Made by a program: the position numbers and the translations under genes | In this document: one piece after another, positions 41,184-52,228 of the stretch | Layout of the letters: each line of letters begins with the position of its first letter | Position numbering within the stretch: position 1 is the first letter of the stretch | The notes under the pieces: generated by a model | The model's input: the letters and a program-made list of their open reading frames with translations, nothing else | The model's database searches: none | What the model was told of the DNA's origin: nothing | Assembly (NCBI GenBank): GCA_964276095.1 | Contig: CAXYDR010000001.1 | Location: 558,001-622,000, forward strand | Direction of reading: 5' to 3' | DNA length: 64,000 bases | Origin: GCA-2733415 sp964276095 | GTDB lineage: Bacteria > Bacteroidota > Bacteroidia > Flavobacteriales > Flavobacteriaceae

Positions 41184-41620
41184 TGGGAGATCTTTCAAAA
41201 GACATACAATCAACTTTTCCTTCTAATAAAGTAAAAGCGCTGATTAATATTAAATATACTGCTAATTGGTTAAGCAGTAAAGAAGTGGAATTCTTTAAAC
41301 CCTATGGTATTTCGCCTCAACAATTTAATATTTTAAGAATATTACGTGGAGCAAAAGAGGCTATTAAAGTTCAATTGGTGAAAGAAAGGATGATTGAACG
41401 ATCGCCAAATGCTACGCGTTTAATGGATAAGTTATTAGAAAAGAAACTAATTAGCAGATACCGTTGCGAGCACGATAGAAGAGTAGTGTATGTTGAAATA
41501 ACTAAAGAAGGTTTAGTGCTTCTATCAGATATAGATAAAGCAGGGAAATTAAGTTTTTTGCATAACTTATCTGAAGATGAAGCTAAGCTGTTAAGTGATT
41601 TGTTAGATAAAATCAGGTAA
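41183..41620 (+). CDS. MarR family transcriptional regulator
   Basis: Protein of 145 residues. The winged helix of MarR regulators is evident: FKPYGISPQQFNILRILRG, VKERMIERSPNATRLMDKLL as the recognition helix, and SRYRCEHDRRVVYVEITKEG as the wing with the conserved D-R-R. MarR proteins sense phenolics, quinones, hypochlorite or peroxides, and repress efflux or redox genes. It has only one Cys (in CEHDRR), at the wing. It sits inside the cluster it presumably regulates. The likely operator near 39800-39885 is not evident by eye. Confidence 0.9.
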   Translation: MGDLSKDIQSTFPSNKVKALINIKYTANWLSSKEVEFFKPYGISPQQFNILRILRGAKEAIKVQLVKERMIERSPNATRLMDKLLEKKLISRYRCEHDRRVVYVEITKEGLVLLSDIDKAGKLSFLHNLSEDEAKLLSDLLDKIR

Positions 41621-41656
41621 TTGTTATTATCTGTATTATAAAAAAAAATAAATAGA

Positions 41657-42526
41657 ATGAAACGAAATACAATTAAACAAGTAGGAAGAAGTGATTTGGT
41701 AAATATGGGGCCAATACGTTTACGCCAGCCAATACCAACTCAAGCAATTGAAAATATTGATCCGTTTATATTATTACATCATTACGGGCCATATGAAATC
41801 AGTCCGTTAAATAATCCGTTTGATCTAGGTCCACATCCGCATAGAGGGTTTGAGCCGATTACATTTTTGATTCAAGGCGAACAATTACATCGGGATTCAT
41901 TAGGGAATGAAAGTGTTGTTAAAGCTGGAGATGTACAATGGACTACTGCTGGTAGAGGAATTATTCACGCAGAAGGGCCAACAAAAGATTTTGTTGAAAA
42001 AGGAGGAACGCTGGAAGGAATACAATTGTGGTTGAATTTACCTGCAGCAAAGAAAATGATGCAACCTAAATATCAACATGTTGCTTCAGAAAATTTTAAT
42101 GTTACTAAATCTGAAGATGCTAAAGTAACAATACAAGTAATTGCTGGGGATTTTAATGCTGTTGAAGGAAAAATAACAACCCAAACACCTGTAAATACAT
42201 ATATGATTGATATGCAAGCAGGCGGTACTATAAATGTGCCAATTAATAATTTACATCAATCAATGCTATATTTATTAAATGGTGATGTGATGGTGAATGA
42301 GGAGGTTCAATTAATGAAAGGTGAAAGTCAATTAATTGAATTCAATAATGATGGAAATGAAATAGTAATTGCTTCTAAAGCAAAAAGTAAATTATTGTTC
42401 TTGTCTGGAGTTCCTTTAAATGAAAAAGTTGCTAATTATGGTCCGTATGTAATGAATACAGAAACTGAATTGTTAGAAGCAATGCGCGATTATCAGCAAG
42501 GGAAAATGGGTTTTTTGCCTGCGTAA
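41657..42526 (+). CDS. Pirin family cupin protein
   Basis: Protein of 289 residues with two cupin domains. The N-terminal metal site is intact: PHPHRGFEPITFLI supplies His ligands and GRGIIHAEGP supplies the His and Glu. The second cupin is degenerate, as usual. Pirins bind Fe or similar metals, and some have quercetin dioxygenase activity. The gene follows MarR by 36 bp and is the last of the cluster. Pirin next to an FMN reductase and a MarR regulator is consistent with an aromatic or quinone response. The real substrate is not predictable. Confidence 0.9.
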   Translation: MKRNTIKQVGRSDLVNMGPIRLRQPIPTQAIENIDPFILLHHYGPYEISPLNNPFDLGPHPHRGFEPITFLIQGEQLHRDSLGNESVVKAGDVQWTTAGRGIIHAEGPTKDFVEKGGTLEGIQLWLNLPAAKKMMQPKYQHVASENFNVTKSEDAKVTIQVIAGDFNAVEGKITTQTPVNTYMIDMQAGGTINVPINNLHQSMLYLLNGDVMVNEEVQLMKGESQLIEFNNDGNEIVIASKAKSKLLFLSGVPLNEKVANYGPYVMNTETELLEAMRDYQQGKMGFLPA

Positions 42527-42529
42527 AGT

Positions 42530-42571
42530 ATAGTTCTCTATAAAAATATTCAGATTTTTATAGAGAACTAT
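42530..42571. terminator. 18-bp-arm hairpin between convergent genes
   Basis: ATAGTTCTCTATAAAAAT and its exact complement with a 6-nt loop. It overlaps the stop codon of the minus-strand gene ending at 42568. It lacks a clean T run but probably ends both transcripts. Confidence 0.7.
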
Positions 42572-42960
42572 GTGATTTCACATTTTTGAACTTGTTCAGT
42601 AGATATCGATTTTACTTTTTTTATAAAAGTGTAAAAATCTACAGTATCTAATAATTCAATTAGTTTATTGGCAAGTTTTTCTCCTGCAAGTACTTTAGAA
42701 CCTTGTTTTTTAACAAGCTCAAGAATCCCTTCCTTTTCTGAAAATATATTTTCTAGAGTAAAGCTCATGTAGGCATCCCATTTTTTACCATCGACAAGCA
42801 TAATGTTTATGGAGTTAATACCGCACTTTTCAAGTATTTCATTAACAAAGAGGGGTAATGATTCATATTCGCTATCAACATATAAATCTATAATCGCGTT
42901 TTTGACAGCAGTGTCATCAGCCTTTATATAGTCAGATATTATGTTATTAAAAGAGGTCAT
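42568..42960 (-). CDS. Hypothetical protein
   Basis: Protein of 130 residues, not recognised. It is soluble, with no signal peptide, mostly helical and acidic in the middle (ENIFSEKEGILELVKKQGSK). Three segments look like a compact domain: DYIKADDTAVKNAIIDLYVD, INIMLVDGKKWDAYMSF, and IELLDTVDFYTFIKKVKSIS. Two Cys residues occur (ILEKCGINS, VQKCEIT). Codon use resembles its neighbours. It lies alone, converging on the pirin gene through a strong hairpin, and beyond it starts a 940-bp gene-poor stretch. It could be a regulatory or immunity-type small protein, but I have no motif to support that. Confidence 0.6.
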   Translation of the reverse strand: MTSFNNIISDYIKADDTAVKNAIIDLYVDSEYESLPLFVNEILEKCGINSINIMLVDGKKWDAYMSFTLENIFSEKEGILELVKKQGSKVLAGEKLANKLIELLDTVDFYTFIKKVKSISTEQVQKCEIT

Positions 42961-43184
42961 AGTTTAGGATTATTACTTCTTAAATATTACTTATTCACAT
43001 CATAATTAGTTAGTTACGATGCGTCAATTTAAAACAAATATTTTTATCACTAAATATAATGATACTATATCGCTATGTTTGATGATAAGACTAATTTTAT
43101 TTGGAGGTTATAAGCGGGACTATATTCAATTAAAAATCCCCAATCTACAGAAGGGAACTTTTTTATAATGATTGAATTTTTACG

Positions 43185-43213
43185 ATAGTATGAAATACGT
43201 TTTGTATGTCATC
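43185..43213 (-). repeat. Copy of the yebC 3' end
   Basis: 22 nt (43185-43206) are identical to 43909-43930 in yebC, and another 5 of the next 7 match. On the minus strand it reads YDDIQNVFHTIV against DDDVQNVFHTMA at the real C-terminus. It lies about 0.7 kb downstream of the true gene end. Confidence 0.8.
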
Positions 43214-43843
43214 GTAGTTGTGTAAATCCTTTTATTTGTAGGGTTTTATTGTCTGCAGTAAGTTTTTTTTGTTTTATCACTGTAAACTCAGTATTGTTAT
43301 GTGAATTGATGCTTACTTTATCGTAGCCTAAATTTATATTTTATGATTAGTAGAACGTCTCTTCATATATAAATTCTTTTGTTTTTAGCAAATCTATATT
43401 GATGTTTTTAAAAGTAAAGCACCGAACAGTTAATGTTACTATTCGGTACTTGGGTTAGTTTAACTCAAAAGGGTTAAATAAGTTAGTTTTGTAAAATTTA
43501 AGATCGAAGGTAATACAAATATTTTTTTCACTATTTTAGGGGATATCCCACATACCCAATATTAGCGATATGAATAAATAAATATGGGTATTTTTCAAAC
43601 TTCAAAAAATTATGATAGCATAATTTTTTATGTTACAAACATAAATATTAATTATAAAATAACGACTAAGCATTTTCATTGAAAATTGTAAGGATTTTGC
43701 TTAGTCCAGTTAAATTATTTTTTAGTATATGCGATATTGTAATTTCAATTATATTTTAAGAAAAAGAAGAGATTTCATAACAAGAGGAAACATATAAAAC
43801 CTTGATCATTACTTAGTAAATATTGAGTGGTTTTTTAGGAATT

Positions 43844-43874
43844 AAAAAACCCTCTAAAAATAGAGGGTTTTTAT
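43844..43874 (-). terminator. Terminator of yebC
   Basis: AACCCTCTA/TAGAGGGTT with A-T extensions and a T run in minus-strand RNA, 28 bp after the yebC stop. Confidence 0.9.
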
Positions 43875-43901
43875 TGTATGTAATATGTTTTATCGCTTGT
43901 G

Positions 43902-44636
43902 TTAAGCCATAGTATGAAATACGTTTTGTACATCATCATCTTCCTCCAAACGGTCTAAAAGTTTATCAACGTCAGCTTGTTGCTCTTCAGTTAATTCTTT
44001 AGTTACCTGAGGTAATCGTTCAAAACCAGAAGAGATAATTTCCATTCCTCTTTCTTCAATTTCTTTTTGAATTGTTCCAAAGCTCTCAAAAGGAGCATAC
44101 ATTAAAATTGATTTAGTTGGGTTTGCATCATTTTCATCCGGTTCCTCACCAAATATTTCTTCAACACCACAATCAATAAATTCAAGTTCTAATTCTTCTA
44201 CATCAAAACCTGTATCTTTTATTTTGAAATTACATTGTCTGTCAAACATAAAGTCAACAGAACCTTGAGTTCCCATGTTTCCATTACATTTATTAAAACA
44301 AGCTCTAACGTTTGCAACGGTTCTGTTATTGTTATCAGTAGCAGTCTCAACTAAAATTGCAATTCCGTGAGGAGCGTATCCTTCAAATAATACTTCTTTA
44401 TAGTTTTCAGTATTTTTATCAGAAGCTTTTTTAATAGCACGCTCAATATTGTCCTTTGGCATGTTAACAGCTTTTGCATTCTGTATAACTGCTCTTAAAC
44501 GTGAGTTACTATCAGGATCTGAACCTCCATCTTTAATAGCCATTACTATATCTTTACCAATACGAGTAAAGGCTTTAGACATTGCTGACCAACGTTTCAT
44601 TTTACGTCCTTTTCTTAGTTCAAATGCTCTTCCCAT
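43902..44636 (-). CDS. yebC: YebC/PmpR family protein
   Basis: Protein of 244 residues, the usual length. It begins MGRAFELRKGRKMKRWSAMS, close to the canonical YebC N-terminus. The PKDNIERAIKKAS segment, the GYAPHGIAILVETATDNNNR motif and the acidic C-terminal domain are conserved. YebC proteins were long annotated as transcriptional regulators; recent work shows members of the family helping ribosomes through difficult peptide sequences such as poly-proline. The gene is monocistronic with its own terminator. A short duplicate of its 3' end lies downstream. Confidence 0.95.
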   Translation of the reverse strand: MGRAFELRKGRKMKRWSAMSKAFTRIGKDIVMAIKDGGSDPDSNSRLRAVIQNAKAVNMPKDNIERAIKKASDKNTENYKEVLFEGYAPHGIAILVETATDNNNRTVANVRACFNKCNGNMGTQGSVDFMFDRQCNFKIKDTGFDVEELELEFIDCGVEEIFGEEPDENDANPTKSILMYAPFESFGTIQKEIEERGMEIISSGFERLPQVTKELTEEQQADVDKLLDRLEEDDDVQNVFHTMA

Positions 44637-44702
44637 TTTTATAGTCTATTTAATATGATTCATTATGTAACAAACCTACTAAAAAGCTCGCTAATTAGCA
44701 AT

Positions 44703-44733
44703 AAAAAAGCCTTTCAGTTAACTGAAAGGCTTT
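44703..44733 (-). terminator. Terminator of gcvT
   Basis: AAGCCTTTCAGTT/AACTGAAAGGCTT, a 13-bp perfect stem, with a T run on the minus strand. Confidence 0.9.
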
Positions 44734-44799
44734 AATACTTATGTATAATATCATTTTGAATATACTCAAATACAAAATGGTAATAATTCCACTAACGGG

Positions 44800-45882
44800 T
44801 TATTTTTTATAAAAAGGTAATTTAACAACAGTAGCAGGAATTTGTTTTTTACGTACTTGTATGTAAATTTTACTTCCAACGTCTTTAAAAACAACCGGTA
44901 CATACCCTAAGCCAATTCCTTTTCCTAGAGAAGGTGATTGAGTTCCTGAAGTAACAATACCTATTTTATTTCCTTGACCATCCACAATATCATAATCATG
45001 ACGTGGAATTCCTCTTTCATCTAATTCAAAAGCAACTAACTTACGTTCTACACCTTTTTCTTTTTGCTTTTTAAGGTTATCAGAATTTACAAAATCCTTT
45101 GAGAATTTAGTAATCCATCCTAATCCAGCTTCTAGAGGTGATGTTGTATCGCTAATATCATTTCCGTACAAACAGTATCCCATTTCTAAACGTAAAGTAT
45201 CTCTAGCGGCTAAACCAATTGGCTTAATACCAAAATCAGCTCCTGCTTTGAATACATTAGTCCAGATAGTTTCAGCTACTTCATTTTTGAAATAGATTTC
45301 AAACCCTCCAGAACCTGTATAACCAGTAGCAGAAACTATTACATCATCTACACCAGCAAATTTACCAATTTGAAAAGTGTAATATTTCATATTAGTTACA
45401 TCAATATCTGTTAAACTTTGCATTGCTTCAGCAGCTTTAGGACCTTGAATGGCAAGTAATGAATAATCATCACTATTATTTTCCATAATAACTCCTAAGT
45501 CATTATGCTTAGAAATCCAATTCCAGTCTTTTTCAATGTTTGATGCATTTACAACTAACATATATTCTTGCTCAGAAATTCTGTAAATAATTAAATCATC
45601 TACAACTCCTCCATCATAATTAGGAAGGCAAGAGTATTGTGCTTGACCATCAACTAATTTTGAAGCGTCATTTGAACATACTTTCTGGATTAATGCCAAT
45701 GCATTTTCTCCTTTTAAATGAAATTCTCCCATGTGAGATACATCAAATACCCCAACGTCTTTACGTACGGTTTCATGTTCTGCAGTTACTCCCTCGTATT
45801 GAACAGGCATATTATATCCTGCAAAAGGAACCATTTTAGCACCTAAGGCTTCGTGTATGTGTGATAAAGCTGTATTTCTCAT
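44800..45882 (-). CDS. gcvT: Glycine cleavage system aminomethyltransferase (T protein)
   Basis: Protein of 360 residues. It starts MRNTALSHIHEALGAKMVPF and has VGVFDVSHMGEFHLKG, YSLLAIQGPKAAEAM and SATGYTGSGGFEIYF in the folate-binding core; the C-terminal barrel includes TSGTQSPSLGKGIGLGYVP. It transfers the methylene from aminomethyl-lipoyl H protein to tetrahydrofolate, releasing ammonia. H and P proteins are encoded elsewhere; the lipoamide dehydrogenase needed by the complex is at 10792. A minus-strand TAAATTTG box (45944-45951) lies 62 bp upstream. The ion- and folate-binding residues look intact. Confidence 0.96.
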   Translation of the reverse strand: MRNTALSHIHEALGAKMVPFAGYNMPVQYEGVTAEHETVRKDVGVFDVSHMGEFHLKGENALALIQKVCSNDASKLVDGQAQYSCLPNYDGGVVDDLIIYRISEQEYMLVVNASNIEKDWNWISKHNDLGVIMENNSDDYSLLAIQGPKAAEAMQSLTDIDVTNMKYYTFQIGKFAGVDDVIVSATGYTGSGGFEIYFKNEVAETIWTNVFKAGADFGIKPIGLAARDTLRLEMGYCLYGNDISDTTSPLEAGLGWITKFSKDFVNSDNLKKQKEKGVERKLVAFELDERGIPRHDYDIVDGQGNKIGIVTSGTQSPSLGKGIGLGYVPVVFKDVGSKIYIQVRKKQIPATVVKLPFYKK

Positions 45883-46076
45883 CTGTAATTGAATGTGTAA
45901 AATTTATAAGTGCTAATTTATTTAAAAAGTAGCGAATCACAAACAAATTTATAGGATATAAATGAATAGATTATTATTGCAAACACTTATGGTAATTTAG
46001 TATTTGGATAAAGTTAATTTACCGTCTTAAATATTATTAATATTTTATTTTGAAAGAGGTTGAATCTGGCATTTGC

Positions 46077-46580
46077 TTACTCACCACAACTCATTTTATC
46101 ATCAATGTTTTTGGTTTCCGTTTCGTGTAATAAAATTCCATGTTCTAAATAAGCTTTTAAGTTTGCTAGCCAGAAAGTCCAACCATTGCTACAACCACAA
46201 TGTACTTTGAATTTTGTAGCATCGTCAGTTGGAATATCAGACTGAGTTAGTTCTAAGTGTACTTGATTATCCTTTTCAGTTAGGCTAACTTTTACTTGTG
46301 TATCACCTGCAAATGAAAATATAATAGTGTCTTTTCCGTTAGCTGATACAACATTTCCTTTTTCTTCACCATCATAATTATGCCATTTCCATATATAGGA
46401 ATCATTAGTTTTTAATTGTTCATTTTGAGCTTTAATTAATCCATTTTGATCAGTATATATAGCTTCTTTTAAAAACCAAATACACAATAACTCTGGAGTG
46501 GTCCAATACTTATATACATTTTCTAAAGAAGATTTAATTTTTATTTTCTTGGTAAAAGTTGTCCAGTCAATCGTTTCCAT
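46077..46580 (-). CDS. SRPBCC (START-like) domain protein, AHSA1-type
   Basis: Protein of 167 residues. It has the AHSA1/SRPBCC opening KIKIKSSLENVYKYWTTPEL with the W-[FL]-[LK] region WFLKEAIYTDQNG. A beta-rich core (SYIWKWHNYDGEEKGNVVSA, VKVSLTEKDNQVHLELTQSD) and a C-terminal helix (CSNGWTFWLANLKAYLEHG) follow. Such proteins form a deep hydrophobic ligand cavity and carry lipids, polyketide-like compounds or act as Hsp90 ATPase activators. It lies 24 bp upstream of thrC's end on the same strand and may be read through from the thr operon. The ligand is unknown. Confidence 0.82.
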   Translation of the reverse strand: METIDWTTFTKKIKIKSSLENVYKYWTTPELLCIWFLKEAIYTDQNGLIKAQNEQLKTNDSYIWKWHNYDGEEKGNVVSANGKDTIIFSFAGDTQVKVSLTEKDNQVHLELTQSDIPTDDATKFKVHCGCSNGWTFWLANLKAYLEHGILLHETETKNIDDKMSCGE

Positions 46581-46604
46581 ATCAATACTGTTTTAAAATT
46601 GGTG

Positions 46605-47921
46605 TTAGTTCTTTAAAGGTACAAAATTATCAACGGTTAATAAATATGACTTCAACTGGTTGTACGAACTAATTTCATGATTGATTATAGTTTTATTAAG
46701 TATTTCCGAAATATGCTCAGGCACTATTATTTTCTCTTTAATGATTGGCTCAACCACGTCTAAAAACTTAATAGGATGCGCCGTTTCTAAACTAATTCCG
46801 ATAGAATTTGGGTTGTTTTTTAAATAAACATTTATCCCTAATTGTCCAACAGCACCATGGGGATCCATAATATATTGATGCTCTCTTTTTATACGCTTAA
46901 TTTCATTACTTGTTTCTTCATCAGTAAAACTTATAGCAGATAAACTTTCTTTTAAATCTTCTATATTATTTTCAAATAACTCTTTAATTCTTATAAAATT
47001 ACTTGGATCACCAACATCCATTGCATTGGAGATGGTTTGCTGTGCCGGTTTCGGATTATAAACTCCATTGTTTAAATATTCTGTAACCACATCATTTGCG
47101 TTATTACTTGCTATAAAGTGTTTAATGGGTAATCCTAGTTTTTGAGCTAATAATCCTGCGCAAATATTCCCGAAATTTCCTGAAGGAACCGAAATGACAA
47201 TATCCTTATCTTTTTGCTTTAATTGTTTATAGGCAAAAAAGAAATACCACATTTGAGGCAACCAACGAGCAATGTTTATCGAATTAGCAGAAGTTAATTG
47301 CAGGGAATATAAATCTTCATCAATAAACGCAGATTTTACCATAGCTTGACAATCATCAAAAGTTCCATTAACGGCTAAAGCAGTGATGTTTTCACCTAGT
47401 GTTGTTAGTTGAAGTTCTTGAATATGACTTACTTTTCCTTTCGGATATAGAATAACAACATCTACATTTGGAGTTTTATAAAAACCATTTGCAACAGCAC
47501 TTCCAGTATCGCCAGATGTAGCTACTAATACAGTAGTTTTTTTGTTAATCTCTTTTGAGAAGCACCCCAAACAATTCGACATAAAACGAGCGCCAACATC
47601 TTTAAATGCTAGAGTAGGTCCGTGAAATAATTCAAGTATATAATTATTATCTGTTAACTTAACTAATGGAAAATTAAATGATAATGTTTCTTTGATAATC
47701 GTTTTTAAAGCTTGTTTAGGAATTTCAGTTCCTACAAATTGTTTTATAGATTGGTATGCAATTTCTTCGTTAGAAAAATATTCAATTTTATCAAAGAATT
47801 CTTTTGACAATTGATTTATTTCTTCTGGAAAATACAACCCTTTGTCAGAAGCAATTCCTTTAATTACTGCCTGACTAAAAGAAGCTTTGTTTAGTTTATT
47901 ATTTAAACTGTAGTAATTCAT
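46605..47921 (-). CDS. thrC: Threonine synthase
   Basis: PLP enzyme of 438 residues, last step of threonine synthesis (O-phosphohomoserine to threonine). The PLP lysine motif LELFHGPTLAFKDVGARFMS and the phosphate-binding VATSGDTGSAVANGF are intact, and ISVPSGNFGNICAGLLAQKL follows. It opens MNYYSLNNKLNKASFSQAVI, as in the bacterial/fungal class II-type enzymes. It begins 9 bp after the thrB stop and is the last thr gene. Expression is expected to depend on the threonine leader upstream of thrA. Confidence 0.95.
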   Translation of the reverse strand: MNYYSLNNKLNKASFSQAVIKGIASDKGLYFPEEINQLSKEFFDKIEYFSNEEIAYQSIKQFVGTEIPKQALKTIIKETLSFNFPLVKLTDNNYILELFHGPTLAFKDVGARFMSNCLGCFSKEINKKTTVLVATSGDTGSAVANGFYKTPNVDVVILYPKGKVSHIQELQLTTLGENITALAVNGTFDDCQAMVKSAFIDEDLYSLQLTSANSINIARWLPQMWYFFFAYKQLKQKDKDIVISVPSGNFGNICAGLLAQKLGLPIKHFIASNNANDVVTEYLNNGVYNPKPAQQTISNAMDVGDPSNFIRIKELFENNIEDLKESLSAISFTDEETSNEIKRIKREHQYIMDPHGAVGQLGINVYLKNNPNSIGISLETAHPIKFLDVVEPIIKEKIIVPEHISEILNKTIINHEISSYNQLKSYLLTVDNFVPLKN

Positions 47922-47930
47922 CTTGTAGCT

Positions 47931-48866
47931 TTAGTTATTGATGATTTTTATTCCTTGTTCATTCACTTTTGAAATATGTATGTCAAAATCGACATTTAAT
48001 TTTTCATAAACAGACTGCATTTTGGTAGCTGTTTTTTCTGCTATGTTTTTTCCTTTTGACAAAGCAAAAATTGATGGCCCTGATCCAGAAATCCCAACTC
48101 CTAAAACTCCTTCTTTGAGTAATGCTTCTTTAAGTTCGTAATAGAGAGGAATTAAATCCGCACGTTGTGGCTCAGCAACAACATCAACTAAACTTTTTCC
48201 TATTAAGTCATAATTTTCGGTATATAATCCAGCTACAAAAGCACCTACATTTCCCCAATGTGTAATACCGTCTTTAATATTAATTTGGGGTTTTAGTATT
48301 TTTCTCGAATCTGCTGTTTTTAATTCTATCTGCGGATGAATTACGGTAGCATAAAGTTCATTTGGACAAGGTAGCTTTATGATATCAAGTGGTGTATAAC
48401 TTCGTACTAATGTTATTCCTCCAAATAGGGCAGGAGCAACATTATCAGCATGTGCATTTCCACTAGCTAATCGTTCCCCTTCCATAGCGAATTTTGTTAA
48501 TTCTAATATTGAAAATGGTTTGCCAAGTAATTCGTTAATTCCCCAAACTGCTCCAGCGGAACTAGCAGCAGAACTACCAATACCACTACCGGGTTTAATA
48601 TTTTTATATATTTCTATTTCAAATCCGAAATCAAGATTTAATTTTTCATACAAAGCTAATGCGGCAACCCCAGCCACATTATTCTCAGTTTCTAAAGGTA
48701 ATTCCTGACCTATTATTTTTGTGATAAAAATACCTTTTGTATCACATTTTCTAATAATCATTTCGTCTCCAACACTGTCAAGTGCTAATCCTAATACGTC
48801 AAAACCACATGCTAGATTTGCAATTGTTGCTGGGGCGAATATTTTTATTTCTTTTAGTGTATTCAT
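47931..48866 (-). CDS. thrB: Homoserine kinase (GHMP family)
   Basis: GHMP kinase of 311 residues. The start KIFAPATIANLACGFDVLGL and the ATP motif IKPGSGIGSSAASSAGAVWG are diagnostic; GVLGVGISGSGPSIFAL is the C-terminal GHMP motif 3. It phosphorylates homoserine for threonine synthase. Its ATG overlaps the preceding methyltransferase stop by 4 bp, so translation is coupled to that gene rather than directly to thrA. Confidence in function is high. Confidence 0.96.
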   Translation of the reverse strand: MNTLKEIKIFAPATIANLACGFDVLGLALDSVGDEMIIRKCDTKGIFITKIIGQELPLETENNVAGVAALALYEKLNLDFGFEIEIYKNIKPGSGIGSSAASSAGAVWGINELLGKPFSILELTKFAMEGERLASGNAHADNVAPALFGGITLVRSYTPLDIIKLPCPNELYATVIHPQIELKTADSRKILKPQINIKDGITHWGNVGAFVAGLYTENYDLIGKSLVDVVAEPQRADLIPLYYELKEALLKEGVLGVGISGSGPSIFALSKGKNIAEKTATKMQSVYEKLNVDFDIHISKVNEQGIKIINN

Positions 48867-49498
48867 ACTATTATTTTTTGAGCAATTAGAACAATGTCGG
48901 TTGCTTCAATATTATTGTTTAGTTGTTTTTTATGCACGGTTTCTAATATTTTAAAACCATTTTCTAGCAAAACTTTTTTTAAATAATCTTCAGGATAGTA
49001 GTAGGTATATATGGCTTCATTTTCACCTGAACTTGGTCCAACGTATTTTGAGTTTTCATAAGAATCCTCCATTGTACTTATGTATAGGATCCCATTTGTA
49101 TTTAGAAGTTGATATGAATTTTTAATAAAAACACTTACTTCTTCTTTTGATAAATATGGAAGACAGAACCCGACCATAATCCCATCAAATGATGTTTTGA
49201 TATTATGAATACTATTGCAATCCATTAATTTAAAATTTGCTGAAGGATTATTTTCTTTTGCTAGTTGTAACATTTCATTAGCAATATCAATACCTAATAC
49301 ATTTAACTCAGTAAGTTTATCTAATAAATACTTCGTAATATTTCCAGGGCCACAGCCAATATCTAATACTGATGAATTTCTAGACAAATAACTTAAAAAA
49401 CTATCATAAGTATCATTAAACACAGTTGATTCCATAAATTTAACTTCATAAATTTTTGCATACTTGCTAAATACTTTTGCTGTATTATTAGTTTTCAT
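48863..49498 (-). CDS. Class I SAM-dependent methyltransferase inside the thr operon
   Basis: Protein of 211 residues. Motif I is SVLDIGCGPGNITKYLLDKL, the acidic loop is NVLGIDIANEMLQLAKENN, and FDGIMVGFCLPYLSKEEV is the motif IV region. It is inserted between thrA (12 bp) and thrB (4-bp overlap), splitting an operon that normally has only thr genes. There is no thr-related motif. It could be a hitch-hiker co-expressed under threonine starvation, or it may methylate a metabolite of the pathway. The substrate is unknown. Confidence 0.85.
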   Translation of the reverse strand: MKTNNTAKVFSKYAKIYEVKFMESTVFNDTYDSFLSYLSRNSSVLDIGCGPGNITKYLLDKLTELNVLGIDIANEMLQLAKENNPSANFKLMDCNSIHNIKTSFDGIMVGFCLPYLSKEEVSVFIKNSYQLLNTNGILYISTMEDSYENSKYVGPSSGENEAIYTYYYPEDYLKKVLLENGFKILETVHKKQLNNNIEATDIVLIAQKIIV

Positions 49499-49510
49499 AT
49501 TCTTGTTATT

Positions 49511-51973
<2,463 letters not shown>

Positions 51974-52073
51974 GGCTTTTTCTTTTAATTTATAAAATAG
52001 TTAAATGTATACTTGATTTTCTTTTTTAAGAAAAAAGTATATAGGGGACGGATAATATGTCTATAATTAACCC

Positions 52074-52172
52074 TTAAAGGGTTGTTGTAGTGGTAGTAAT
52101 TGTAAACAAAGCAGTAGCCACTACAGATGTAGTGTTAGGTGCTAAAATTGCTATTTGTTTATTTGTATTCAA
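52074..52172 (-). CDS. thrL: Threonine-operon leader peptide (attenuator)
   Basis: A 32-residue open frame on the minus strand from a TTG at 52172 to TAA at 52074, between the thr promoter and thrA. It encodes MNTNKQIAILAPNTTSVVAT followed by ALFTITTTTTTL. It has 11 threonines, six of them consecutive just before the stop, plus isoleucines and valines, closely resembling enterobacterial thrL. A perfect 7-bp pairing (GTAGTGG with CCACTAC) lies inside the coding part, and AACCC/GGGTT can pair at the stop. No ATG is available; a GTG at codon 18 could start a shorter 15-residue form. The final terminator hairpin is not unambiguous by eye, but a T6 run lies near 52027. Confidence 0.8.
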   Translation of the reverse strand: MNTNKQIAILAPNTTSVVATALFTITTTTTTL

Positions 52173-52200
52173 TTACAATAGTTTTGTGTAAACTTATTAA

Positions 52201-52228
52201 CAAATGTAGCAATTATTCTTTTATACAA
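52201..52228 (-). promoter_or_regulatory. Promoter of the thr leader and operon
   Basis: TACATTTG (-7, 52201-52208) and TTG (-33, 52226-52228) separated by 17 bp on the minus strand. The predicted start would lie about 20 nt before the leader peptide start codon. Confidence 0.78.

Larger units (their letters stand above)
42961..43901. other. Gene-poor 941-bp region with gene remnants
   Basis: No complete gene is supportable. It contains the 29-nt yebC tail copy (43185-43213), a hairpin at 43421-43448 (ACCGAACAGT/ACTATTCGGT, one mismatch) and the yebC terminator at 43844. On the minus strand, 43340-43212 is open and reads like a fragment of a beta-rich protein (GYDKVSINSHNNTEFTVIKQ), but it is bounded by clustered stops. 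The region looks like decayed DNA. Confidence 0.6.

Noticed and set aside
43209..43420. Possible decayed protein on the minus strand, reading GYDKVSINSHNNTEFTVIKQ
   Set aside because: The open run is under 50 codons, upstream stops cluster at 43341-43349, and it overlaps the yebC tail copy in another frame. Such runs arise by chance in AT-rich DNA, so it is only noted in the gap entry.
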